Source: Mucilaginibacter sp. UBA4741
GTDB lineage: Bacteria > Bacteroidota > Bacteroidia > Sphingobacteriales > Sphingobacteriaceae
Assembly (NCBI GenBank): GCA_002403905.1
Contig: DHIR01000160.1
Coordinates: 1-23,221, forward strand
DNA: 23,221 nucleotides
Direction of reading: 5' to 3'
Under the pieces are notes generated by a model that had not been told where the DNA came from, did not search any database, and saw only the letters and a list, made by a program, of their open reading frames with translations. Position 1 is the stretch's first letter. Each line of letters opens with the position of its first letter. Below are positions 15,990-23,221 of the stretch, one piece after another. The translations under genes and the position numbers were made by a program.

Positions 15990-16098
15990 AGTAAATGCCC
16001 CCACTTGCAGTTTGCCCGTAAATCAGCTCAAATATTTCAAATACATTTTGCTTAGTTCTTTGAGGTTTTTTTATTTATACCATTGATTATCAGCATTT

Positions 16099-16266
16099 TA
16101 AATTAAAATACTACTACCAGTATAACACCTTATACCCGATAAACGCCACTTATTACTACCGGCATAAAGCCTTATACCCGAAAAGAGGCTTATTTTACTA
16201 CCGGTAAAAACGGTGATACCCGGAGAACGGCATTTTTTACTACCGGCAATTGGCTTTATACTCGTG
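16099..16266. repeat. Four-unit tandem array with exact 42-bp period
   Basis: Units lie at 16099-16140, 16141-16182, 16183-16224 and 16225-16266. Two short cores stay conserved while the rest drifts: ACTACCGG (ACTACCAG in unit 1) at 16113, 16155, 16197 and 16239, and TATACCCG-like at 16131, 16173, 16215 and 16257. All spacings are exactly 42, or four helical turns. One minus-strand frame is open across the array, giving a 14-residue repeat pattern 'GSx6GIxxYx', but it has no start codon and a stop just upstream. Confidence 0.8.
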
Positions 16267-16328
16267 TTAAATTAATTAGCGTTACCCCCGAAAGCCAGCC
16301 TGCCGGGGTTTATAATATGGTAGCCATG

Positions 16329-16364
16329 AAAAACAAAAAAGGCCTGAACAAATGTTCAAGCCTC
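16329..16364 (-). terminator. Intrinsic terminator of the DUF1080 operon
   Basis: On the minus strand, AGGCTTGAAC pairs with GTTCAGGCCT (one mismatch, loop ATTT) over 16363-16340, followed by a T-rich run (16340-16329). It lies about 21 bases behind the DUF1080 stop codon, as expected for a rho-independent terminator. Confidence 0.8.
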
Positions 16365-16384
16365 TTTCATCAGGTAACGAGTTA

Positions 16385-17092
16385 TTACAACTCCCTAACC
16401 TTAATATTTTTAAACATAACCGGCCCGTGGTGATCTTGTAGTTGGATACGGCCTTTTTCAACCGTGCCAAATACCGGCTCTACTTTGCTGAATTTGCTTT
16501 TTGCTACCGCAGCTATGTAGTCTTCGCTGCCACGGGTGTACTCTAATACTTTAACTCCATTTACCCAGTGCTGTACATTTTTGCCTTTAGCTACAATACG
16601 TATGGTGTTCCACTGGCCCGGGGGATTAACTTTTTTATTGGCTTCAATTGGAGGCAATACATCATAAAATGAACCTAGCAAGTGGTTGGCTAATTTATTA
16701 TCCTCGCCGTTAATATCATCAATGATCTGGAACTCGCAGCCCAGGTTGCCACCTTTATCATATTTATGGCAAAAGTATTTTATACCGGTGTTAGTGCCGG
16801 GTTCTATATTAAAATCGGCAGAAAATTCAAAATCGCCATATTCATCGGTAGTATAAATATCGCCGCCTTTAGCGTCTTTTTTTAGGGTTATAGTACCGTT
16901 TACAACTTCCCATGCGCCGGGTGCAGCTTTTACAGCAGAGCCATCGCCATTTACCCAGCCGTTGGCAGATGTGCCGTCAAATAATAACTTCCAATGCGCG
17001 GCAGCTTCTTTCTTGGTTAGGGTGTTGTCTTTTTGGCTAAAAGCAGCAGTTACTGAAACGCCCATCAGTAAGGTTAAAAATAATTTTTTCAT
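16385..17092 (-). CDS. Exported DUF1080 / 3-keto-disaccharide hydrolase domain protein
   Basis: The 235-aa product has a signal peptide (residues 1-19, 'MGVSVTAAFS|QKD') and then one DUF1080 (PF06439) concanavalin-like domain filling the rest. Family hallmarks are 'WKLLFDGTSANGWVNGDG', 'WEVVNGTITLKKDAKGGDIY', 'YGDFEFSADFNIEPGTNTGI', 'GCEFQIIDD', 'WNTIRIVAKG' and 'VQHWVNGVKVLEYTRG'. Members bind or hydrolyse 3-keto-glycosides in the periplasm; the catalytic residues of this group are not well enough known to me to confirm activity. It is the last gene of a minus-strand unit behind a GntP-type permease (34-base gap) and a sugar-acid dehydratase, which fits carbohydrate catabolism. An intrinsic terminator follows. 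Confidence 0.88.
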   Translation of the reverse strand: MKKLFLTLLMGVSVTAAFSQKDNTLTKKEAAAHWKLLFDGTSANGWVNGDGSAVKAAPGAWEVVNGTITLKKDAKGGDIYTTDEYGDFEFSADFNIEPGTNTGIKYFCHKYDKGGNLGCEFQIIDDINGEDNKLANHLLGSFYDVLPPIEANKKVNPPGQWNTIRIVAKGKNVQHWVNGVKVLEYTRGSEDYIAAVAKSKFSKVEPVFGTVEKGRIQLQDHHGPVMFKNIKVREL

Positions 17093-17126
17093 GGTTTTTT
17101 ATTGGTCTGTTCAAAAATAATAAAAT

Positions 17127-18443
17127 TTATCGCACTATGGTATTCAATATCAGCACACCGCCCAGCCCAATAACGGAAACCAGCGTCTCCATTAACGACC
17201 ACGACAAGAACGTGTCCTTCATACTGAGCCCAAAGTACTCCTTTGTAACCCAAAATGAAGTATCATTAACATGGGAGCAAAACAAGCTGCCCGCGCCTAT
17301 GGATAACACCATCAGGTTAGGGTCGACCGGTACATGCTGCATCAACGGGTAAATTATACCTGCGGCTGTTAATCCGGCCACGGTTGCCGAGCCTAAACAT
17401 AATCTTAATACGGCGGCTATTATCCAGCCTAATAATAATGGCGGCAGGTTAAGGCCCTGTAGGGTTGTAGCTATTTGTCCGCTGGCGCCGCTGTCTAAAA
17501 ATATTTGTTTTAATATGCCCGCGCTGCCTATTATTAATAATATCATGGCTACCTCTTTAACAGCATCGGCATAAACATTCATTACCTCGTTTAACTTCAT
17601 TCCCATGCGTATACCTAAAGTATAAGTAGCTATCGCGATGGTTTCCATCATGGCCATGCTTGGGTCGCCTAAAAAGGCGGCGATGTTTTTAAGGGGGGCA
17701 TTATCGCCTGCAAAACGAACGACCATCGTGCTTAATCCAATAATAATAACCGGCAACAGCGAGGATAGTATGCTGTTGGTTAACCCCGGTAATTTATCTT
17801 CGGGCATCTCCTGTACAGACATGGCTATTACGGATTGTGATGACATGTTGCGTAAGAATCTTGCAAACAAAGGCCCGGCAATTATAATGGTTGGAATAGC
17901 GACAATAAAGCCGTAACCAAAAACTTTACTTATATCTGCATGGAACTGCGTTGTTAGCGCCATAGGCGATGGGTGCGGCGGCAAAAAACCATGCATTACC
18001 GATAGCGATGCCAGCATAGGTATACCCACATAAACCAACGGCAATTTATACCGGTTAGCGACTGAAAATATGATCGGTATCAGCAGGAAAAAACCAACAT
18101 TATAATATAAAGGTATACCTACTATAAAGCCGGTGGCGCACATGGCCCAGGTAATATATTTTTCGCCAAAAGCATTGCGCATGGAGGTGGCTATTTTTTG
18201 TGCCGCGCCGCTTACACCTACCAACTTACCCAACATGGAGCCTAAAACAATAATAATAACCAGCGAACCCAGCATGTCGCCCAGTCCTTTATTTACCGAT
18301 TGTACGATGTGGGCCAACGGCATACCCAATAGCAGGGCCGCCATTATTGATATCACCAAAAAAGTAAGGAACACGTTTAGCCTTGCCCAGGTTACCAGCA
18401 ATATCAGCGTTACAATACAAAGGATGAGGGTTAGTATTACCAT
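17127..18443 (-). CDS. GntP-family gluconate/sugar-acid:proton symporter
   Basis: The 438-aa product is an inner-membrane permease with about 12 hydrophobic segments, starting at residue 1 ('MVILTLILCIVTLILLV'). The GntP family signature 'HGFLPPHPSP' is present at 151-160, with 'GIPLYYNVGFFLLIP' before it, and further family-like stretches 'LGMPLAHIVQSVNKGLGDML' and 'CSHVNDTSFWVTKEY' near the C-terminus. The length is typical. Members take up gluconate and related aldonates or hydroxy acids with protons. Its position between a sugar-acid dehydratase and a DUF1080 protein suggests an aldonate substrate. The 112-base gap upstream is occupied by an inverted GC-rich repeat that reaches to within a few bases of the ATG. 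Confidence 0.92.
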   Translation of the reverse strand: MVILTLILCIVTLILLVTWARLNVFLTFLVISIMAALLLGMPLAHIVQSVNKGLGDMLGSLVIIIVLGSMLGKLVGVSGAAQKIATSMRNAFGEKYITWAMCATGFIVGIPLYYNVGFFLLIPIIFSVANRYKLPLVYVGIPMLASLSVMHGFLPPHPSPMALTTQFHADISKVFGYGFIVAIPTIIIAGPLFARFLRNMSSQSVIAMSVQEMPEDKLPGLTNSILSSLLPVIIIGLSTMVVRFAGDNAPLKNIAAFLGDPSMAMMETIAIATYTLGIRMGMKLNEVMNVYADAVKEVAMILLIIGSAGILKQIFLDSGASGQIATTLQGLNLPPLLLGWIIAAVLRLCLGSATVAGLTAAGIIYPLMQHVPVDPNLMVLSIGAGSLFCSHVNDTSFWVTKEYFGLSMKDTFLSWSLMETLVSVIGLGGVLILNTIVR

Positions 18444-18445
18444 AA

Positions 18446-18556
18446 GCCCTCAGCCCCCTCTAAATCTCCCCCGGTAGGGGAGACTTTTTTGTTAATATAA
18501 ATTCGCTTTTTCATAATTTTTTTAAGCCCTCCTACCGGGGAGGGTTGGGTGGGGCT
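18446..18556. repeat. Inverted pair of GC-rich repeat elements between dehydratase and permease genes
   Basis: A left copy (about 18452-18485) contains the hairpin TCTCCCC-CGGTA-GGGGAGA (18465-18483). A right copy in opposite orientation (about 18525-18556) contains CCCTCC...GGAGGG (18527-18544). Both share the AGCCCC...CCGGTAGG core, with an AT-rich 40-base centre. I recall such CCCCGGTAGGGG strings as dispersed repeats in this family of bacteria. The left copy ends only a few bases upstream of the permease ATG and supplies the GAGGG that could serve as a ribosome-binding site. Confidence 0.65.
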
Positions 18557-20271
18557 CAATGTGAATCCCGCAACACTTCTGATCCCGAACCACCTACCAG
18601 GAAATCCAGGTCGGCACCTTTATCTGCCTGTTGTACGTGCTTAACATATAAATTAACATAGCCCCGGTTTGATGCCGGCGGCAACGCTACCCATTTGCTT
18701 CGGCGCGTGGCTAACTCTTCGTCTGATACTTCCAGGTGAATTGATTTGGCAGCTACATCCAGTTTTATCATGTCGCCATTTTCAACCAATCCCAAATTCC
18801 CCCCAATGGCCGACTCGGGCGATACGTGCAGTATCACTGTACCAAAAGCGGTACCGCTCATGCGCCCGTCTGATATGCGTACCATATCGGTAACGCCTTT
18901 TGCCAACAGTTTTTTAGGCAGGGTCATGTTGCCCACCTCGGGCATGCCAGGGTAGCCAACAGGGCCAACGCATTTTAAAACCATTACGCAGGTTTCGTCA
19001 ATATCCAGGTTAGGGTCATCAACACGGTCGTGGTAATCCTCAATGTTTTCAAAAACTACGGCACGACCACGGTGCTGCATCAGCGCGGGTGTTGCTGCCG
19101 ATGGTTTTATAACCGCGCCATTTAAGGCCAGGTTGCCTTTTAATACAACAATGCCGGCTTCCTCAATAATAGGCTTCTCAAATTGGTGTATAACCTCTTC
19201 ATTATATATAGTACCAACAGTTTCAATATTTTCTTTATGCGATTTGCCCGTGACGGTAATAGCATCCATATCCAAAACCGGGCTCATTTGTTTAATTATA
19301 GCCGGTAATCCGCCGGCATAATAAAAGTCTTCCATCAGGAATTTACCCGATGGCATCAAATCCAGCAACAAAGGCATTTTACTACCGATATTATCAAAAT
19401 CCTCCAGATTCAATTCTACGCCTATGCGCCCTGCTATCGCGGTTAAATGGATAACGAAGTTGGATGAGCCGCCAATAGCCGCGTTAACTTTAATAGCATT
19501 CTCAAAGGCGGCCCGGGTTAATATTTTTGATATTTTAAGATCCTCTTTAACCATTTCGACAATGCGCCTGCCGGATAGCTGGGCCAATCTTTTCCTTCGC
19601 GAATCAACCGCCGGTATAGCCGCGCCACCGCTTAATGACATCCCCAACGACTCTACCATACACGCCATTGTTGACGCGGTACCCATAGTCATACAATGAC
19701 CGGGGCTGCGCGACATGCAGCTCTCGGCTTCAGCAAACTCGGCATAGGATATTTTACCGGTTTTCAGGTCGTCCGTAAACGTCCAAACATTGGTGCCAGA
19801 TCCTATATCATGGCCCTTATATTTACCGTTCAGCATAGGGCCGCCTTGCACCACGATGGTTGGCAAATCAACACTGGCTGCGCCCATTAAGGTTGAGGGC
19901 GTAGTTTTATCGCAGCCGGTAAGCAGTACCACACCATCAAGCGGGTTGCCTCTTATTGACTCCTCGGCATCCATGCTGGCTAAGTTTCTAAACAGCATGG
20001 CGGTAGGTTTTAGCAACGTTTCGCCTAATGACATAATAGGGAACTCCAGCGGGAAACCGCCGGCTTCTAATACACCGCGTTTTACGCTTTCGGCAATATC
20101 ACGCAGGTGGGCATTGCATGGGGTAAGTTCAGACCAGGTATTGCAGATCCCAATTACCGGGCGGCCATCAAACATATCCTCGGGCATACCCTGGTTCTTC
20201 ATCCAACTGCGGTAGATGAATCCCATTTTATCTTTTTTACCAAACCAGTCTGTACTGCGAAACTTAGACAT
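18556..20271 (-). CDS. IlvD/Edd-family sugar-acid dehydratase (L-arabonate / D-xylonate type)
   Basis: These enzymes use an Fe-S cluster and Mg2+ to dehydrate aldonates to 2-keto-3-deoxy acids. The 571-aa product has the opening 'RSTDWFGKKDKMGFIYRSWM', close to arabonate/xylonate dehydratases rather than biosynthetic IlvD. Candidate cluster cysteines C52 ('WSELTPCNAH'), C120 ('LTGCDKTTPS') and C193 ('PGHCMTMGTAS') are spaced exactly as C59, C127 and C200 of the Rhizobium [2Fe-2S] arabinonate dehydratase. 'ISDGRMSGTAFG' holds the catalytic serine (S471). No ilvBN, ilvC or leu gene is nearby, while a GntP-type permease follows, so a catabolic role is more likely than valine/isoleucine synthesis. 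The exact sugar acid cannot be read. It is the first gene of a three-gene minus-strand unit. Confidence 0.88.
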   Translation of the reverse strand: MSKFRSTDWFGKKDKMGFIYRSWMKNQGMPEDMFDGRPVIGICNTWSELTPCNAHLRDIAESVKRGVLEAGGFPLEFPIMSLGETLLKPTAMLFRNLASMDAEESIRGNPLDGVVLLTGCDKTTPSTLMGAASVDLPTIVVQGGPMLNGKYKGHDIGSGTNVWTFTDDLKTGKISYAEFAEAESCMSRSPGHCMTMGTASTMACMVESLGMSLSGGAAIPAVDSRRKRLAQLSGRRIVEMVKEDLKISKILTRAAFENAIKVNAAIGGSSNFVIHLTAIAGRIGVELNLEDFDNIGSKMPLLLDLMPSGKFLMEDFYYAGGLPAIIKQMSPVLDMDAITVTGKSHKENIETVGTIYNEEVIHQFEKPIIEEAGIVVLKGNLALNGAVIKPSAATPALMQHRGRAVVFENIEDYHDRVDDPNLDIDETCVMVLKCVGPVGYPGMPEVGNMTLPKKLLAKGVTDMVRISDGRMSGTAFGTVILHVSPESAIGGNLGLVENGDMIKLDVAAKSIHLEVSDEELATRRSKWVALPPASNRGYVNLYVKHVQQADKGADLDFLVGGSGSEVLRDSH

Positions 20272-20630
20272 AACTTATAGATATGATTTTAATATAATAA
20301 TACATAGCTATCCAATTCCATAAATGGATAATAAGGTGTGCTATAAATTATCAGTTTATTTTAAAAATATGGTGCTAACAAGATGCAAAGTAGTAAATCT
20401 TTAAAACAAAATCATTAATAAAATGCGTTTCAAAACCCTGTTCACAATTTAACCAGGCAACCGCATATTAAAACTTCAAAATCAGGGCTTTTACCTTTAT
20501 ACATGATATTTTTACTCCTGAAAAGCTGCATCAATAATTGTGAACAAAATGAACAAAAAATTATGATTTTTAATTTCTACCTTCATTTTATATCTAAACC
20601 ATATCATCTTTGAATAACAACTACTAAGGG

Positions 20631-20659
20631 GTAGTGTCAAATTAGGGGATTGACACTAC
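20631..20659. repeat. Perfect 10-bp inverted repeat
   Basis: GTAGTGTCAA (20631-20640) and TTGACACTAC (20650-20659) pair perfectly around a 9-base AG-rich loop. It lies about 210 bases upstream of the gene at 20869. It could be a regulator site, an RNA hairpin or the joined ends of a lost mobile element; nothing in the window decides this. Confidence 0.65.
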
Positions 20660-20798
20660 GTAATTTAGTTCGAGTTGGTTAATTATCCGATGCAGTTTTA
20701 TAACTGTATCGGTATAATTACTTCTAAATCATTCGCATCACTCATCACTTAGCTCTTCAGGGCATTAAAAAAACAGACTTATAAGTCATATTCTTTTC

Positions 20799-20830
20799 TT
20801 GTATAATACTTTGTCAGAATAATATATTTA
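20799..20830 (+). promoter_or_regulatory. Candidate promoter of the paralogous macroglobulin/plug gene
   Basis: TTG (20799-20801), 21 bases, then TATATTTA (20823-20830) match the Bacteroidota consensus with one change in the last base. The spacing equals that of the promoter at 2292-2323 for the paralogue. The start codon at 20869 would follow a leader of about 30 bases. Confidence 0.5.
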
Positions 20831-20868
20831 CATTTATTCTAACCAATAATACCTAATCACCTTTATAT

Positions 20869-23221
20869 ATGAATGTCGACCGTTTTTTGCGGGTGCTAAC
20901 ATTGTGGGCTAAACCAAATAGGCTTACAGTTAAACTCGGACTATTGGGTTCAATATTGATGCTTTTGGCATTCATTCCCCGCGATGAAGACCCCTTGGGC
21001 AAACTTGTTGCGTCCTTACAGCGTTGGACGGATACCATCCCGCAGGAAAAAGTTTATCTGCACATGGACAAACCTTACTATGCCTTGGGCGATACCATTT
21101 GGTTTAAAGGATATGTAACTATCGGCAGCAGACACCAATTGTCTGCACTGAGCGGGGCTTTATATGTTGATCTGATTACCGAAAAAGATTCATTGATACG
21201 GTCGCTTAAACTTCCGATTACTTCTGGTATGGTAGTTGGCAATTTTATTTTAGGGGATGATTTTAAAGAGGGTAGTTACCGTATCAGATCATACACTCAA
21301 TGGATGCGTAATGCAGGCGAAGATTATTTTTTTGACCGGACAATTACTGTAGGCAACCCGGCTAATGCCAAACAAAAGGCAGGCAAGGGTCAAAAGAATT
21401 TGACACAAAGCGATGTTCAATTTTTTCCTGAAAGCGGGAATTTGGTTAATGGTATATCATCAAGAGTAGCATTTAAAGCAGTTGGCATAGATGGCCTTGG
21501 GGCGGCAATTAAAGGCAAGATAGTTGATAATGCCAATAATGAGTTGGCGGAATTTGAAACCCTGCATGCCGGCATGGGGAGTTTTTTATTAAGGCCAGAA
21601 GCTGGCAAAACATATTCGGCACAAGTAAGTTTTGCCGATGGTACAGCCAAAACAATAGCCCTGCCTAAAGCTTTGGGTGAAGGCTATGTACTAAGTGTTT
21701 ATCAGCCTAATAAAGACAGCGTTTTGGTCAGGATCAATGCTTCGGCCTCCGCGCAGCAAACAGCCCTAAACTTTATAGCCCAAACCGGCGGCGAAACCAT
21801 ATTTGCCTCACCGGTAAAAATAGCAAGTCCGGTTACTTCTATCTGGCTGGAGAAAAAATCATTTCCTACCGGGATAACCCAGTTCACCATATTTAATAGT
21901 AACGGTGAGCCATTGAATGAACGAATAGCTTTTATCCGCAGCAATGACCTGATGCAGTTAAATCTAAAAACCGCTAACACCAATTATAAAAGCAAAGAGC
22001 GTGTATTGGTTAACCTGTATGCTAAAGATAGCAAGGGCAACGGTATAGCCGGCAATTTCTCAGTAGCGGTAATTGACGAAAGCAAGGTGCCGGTGGATAA
22101 AAGTTTGGAGAGTTCTATATTTTCAAATATATTATTAACTTCTGACCTGAAAGGTTACATAGAAAAGCCAAACTATTATTTTACTACCGAAACAGAGGAA
22201 GTAAACAAGGCTTTAGACAACCTGATGCTTACACAAGGTTATCGCAGGTTTACCTGGAAAGAATTAGCCAATACTATTAATACCAAACCAGTGTTCCGGG
22301 CCGAAGGTTTGGGTGTTACCATATCTGGTACGGTACAAACACTTGGGCATAAAATACTGCCGGGAGCTAACGTGATGTTAATGTCGCTTAAAGCTGGTGT
22401 AACTAAAGGGACTACTACAGATGAAAACGGCCGATTTAAGTTTGACGGTATATTTATGACTGATAGCATAAAGTTTGCCATCCAGGCCCGTACCGCCAAA
22501 AACAGCGACAAGGTTAAGATCATCCTGGACAGCATCCCTAAATTAGCCGTTGGTAAAAACAAAAATATAGCTGATATCAGTAGTATTAAAGCCTACATTG
22601 AAATCGCCAAAACAGGCGATGGCAAACCTCTGCGTTTAGATCAATTGCATTCTTTAAAACAGGTGGAGATCAAAGCCAAAAAAATCAGCACAACCGATGT
22701 AGGTGTTACCCCGCAGGGGATGTTTAAAATACCCGAACAGTCGGCAGATAAAGTTATTACGTTTCTTGATGGCGAGGCAGAGAGATACCTTACACTCAAT
22801 ATGTTCATGCAAGCAAGGTTGCCTGGCATCATGCTTCGACCCAATAACGTTGGCTATATCCAACTATTAGACATGCGTCCACCATATCCACCTGTAGGGC
22901 TTATCGTTGATGGCAGGAAGATAGGAAGTGAGAGCGAAATAGACGAGATATTGCAAGGCAGTATACAGCCGGAAGATATTGCAAAAATTGAGATAGTAAA
23001 CACCAACCAGGCAATGGTAAATTTTTTAGGTGGCGCGTATGTTATGATCTTAACCAAATTAGGCACCACGCGCAAACAATACAACCCAAGCATTGCCAAT
23101 GTATCGCCTAAAGGTTTTAACAAAGTGCGCGAGTTTTATTCGCCGCGATATGACAGGCCGGGCAATGCCGATAAACTGCCCGACCTGCGCACTACCGTTT
23201 ACTGGAACCCATATTTAAAAA
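20869..23221 (+). CDS. Macroglobulin-like / TonB-plug-like protein, paralogue of the 2345 gene (3' end cut off)
   Basis: The frame is open without a stop from ATG 20869 to the window edge (784 codons). The product starts with a hydrophobic segment of about 15 residues ('KLGLLGSILMLLAFI') that may be a membrane anchor, since no clear cleavage site follows. It then enters the macroglobulin-like part directly ('TIPQEKVYLHMDKPYYALGD', 'YTQWMRNAGEDYFFDRT'). A CarboxypepD-like repeat ('TISGTVQTLG'-like, encoded near 22315-22500) and a TonB-plug-like stretch (about 22800-23070) follow. It lines up with the 2345 gene product from that protein's residue 390 onward, so about 45 residues are missing at the right edge. 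It lacks the CarboxypepD_reg and second domain of the paralogue. There is no beta-barrel. The function is unknown; the family is abundant in Sphingobacteriaceae. Confidence 0.88.
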   Translation, partial: MNVDRFLRVLTLWAKPNRLTVKLGLLGSILMLLAFIPRDEDPLGKLVASLQRWTDTIPQEKVYLHMDKPYYALGDTIWFKGYVTIGSRHQLSALSGALYVDLITEKDSLIRSLKLPITSGMVVGNFILGDDFKEGSYRIRSYTQWMRNAGEDYFFDRTITVGNPANAKQKAGKGQKNLTQSDVQFFPESGNLVNGISSRVAFKAVGIDGLGAAIKGKIVDNANNELAEFETLHAGMGSFLLRPEAGKTYSAQVSFADGTAKTIALPKALGEGYVLSVYQPNKDSVLVRINASASAQQTALNFIAQTGGETIFASPVKIASPVTSIWLEKKSFPTGITQFTIFNSNGEPLNERIAFIRSNDLMQLNLKTANTNYKSKERVLVNLYAKDSKGNGIAGNFSVAVIDESKVPVDKSLESSIFSNILLTSDLKGYIEKPNYYFTTETEEVNKALDNLMLTQGYRRFTWKELANTINTKPVFRAEGLGVTISGTVQTLGHKILPGANVMLMSLKAGVTKGTTTDENGRFKFDGIFMTDSIKFAIQARTAKNSDKVKIILDSIPKLAVGKNKNIADISSIKAYIEIAKTGDGKPLRLDQLHSLKQVEIKAKKISTTDVGVTPQGMFKIPEQSADKVITFLDGEAERYLTLNMFMQARLPGIMLRPNNVGYIQLLDMRPPYPPVGLIVDGRKIGSESEIDEILQGSIQPEDIAKIEIVNTNQAMVNFLGGAYVMILTKLGTTRKQYNPSIANVSPKGFNKVREFYSPRYDRPGNADKLPDLRTTVYWNPYLK

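Larger units (their letters stand above)
15742..16384. other. Gene-free stretch with hairpin, promoter match, 42-bp array and terminator
   Basis: These 643 bases separate the start of the CarboxypepD_reg-like operon from the end of the DUF1080 gene. They hold no convincing gene but contain, left to right, a dispersed hairpin (15882-15908), a plus-strand promoter match (15959-15989), an exact four-unit 42-bp array (16099-16266), a weak ACCCC/GGGGT hairpin (16284-16309) and a minus-strand terminator (16329-16364). Confidence 0.7.
20272..20868. other. Gene-free, AT-rich stretch with several inverted repeats
   Basis: No gene is seen in these 597 bases between two divergent genes. TCCATAAATGGA (20317-20328) is a short palindrome 46 bases upstream of the dehydratase start. 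GTTCACAATT (20440-20449) is mirrored by AATTGTGAAC (20536-20545). A perfect 10-bp hairpin lies at 20631-20659, and CGATGCAGTT/AACTGTATCG, with one G-T pair, near 20689-20712. A promoter match for the next gene lies at 20799-20830. Confidence 0.55.

Noticed and set aside
16099..16266. CRISPR array
   Set aside because: The units are contiguous and degenerate without unique spacers, and no cas gene is present.
16099..16266. Peptide-coding 14-residue repeat on the minus strand
   Set aside because: Although the frame is open through the array, there is no start codon and a TAA stands directly upstream; kept only as a possible relic.
19790..20215. 141-codon plus-strand frame inside the dehydratase gene
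   Set aside because: It is antisense to a strongly conserved enzyme gene and has no family resemblance of its own.
18556..20271. Biosynthetic dihydroxy-acid dehydratase IlvD
   Set aside because: N-terminal motifs and cysteine spacing fit the arabonate/xylonate group, and the neighbours are a sugar-acid permease and a DUF1080 gene, not branched-chain amino-acid genes.

Overview
The window looks like chromosomal DNA of a Bacteroidota bacterium, most likely Sphingobacteriaceae close to Mucilaginibacter or Pedobacter. This rests on the protein families (barrel-less plug proteins with macroglobulin-like domains, CarboxypepD_reg-like secreted proteins, DUF1080, PL8 lyase), on AT-rich intergenic DNA with few Shine-Dalgarno sites, on promoter candidates of the Bacteroidota type (TTG, 20-21 bp, TAnnTTTG), and on structured repeats between genes. 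There are 14 complete genes and one gene cut by the right edge. I saw no rRNA, tRNA, transposase, phage gene or CRISPR array.

Left part (1-5.9 kb): an exported beta-propeller protein, the Holliday-junction resolvase RuvC, and a very large secreted protein (1169 aa from the ATG at 2345). The large protein joins a CarboxypepD_reg-type domain and a second Bacteroidota-specific domain to macroglobulin-like repeats and a TonB-plug-like domain. A paralogue without the N-terminal part begins at 20869 and runs off the right edge.

Middle (6.0-13.3 kb): a putative nucleotidyltransferase with an N-terminal winged-helix-like part and two class I SAM methyltransferases. Next is a polysaccharide lyase family 8 enzyme (chondroitin/hyaluronan/xanthan lyase type) with all expected catalytic residues. 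It is divergent from a two-gene unit that encodes a tandem alpha/beta-hydrolase, whose second half has lost the nucleophile, and a second exported alpha/beta-hydrolase. This looks like a small glycan-degrading locus without SusC/SusD.

Right part (13.3-23.2 kb): a structured repeat element, a pair of related secreted CarboxypepD_reg-like proteins, a gene-free stretch with an exactly phased 4 x 42 bp tandem array behind a good promoter match, and a three-gene minus-strand unit. That unit is a sugar-acid dehydratase of the IlvD/Edd family, a GntP-type permease and a DUF1080 (3-keto-disaccharide hydrolase) protein, which together suggest uptake and dehydration of an aldonate.

The least explained signals are the 42-bp array with its apparent own promoter, the composite inverted-repeat element at 13.37-13.77 kb, the competing hairpins between the divergent methyltransferases, and the domain fusion in the 1169-aa protein.
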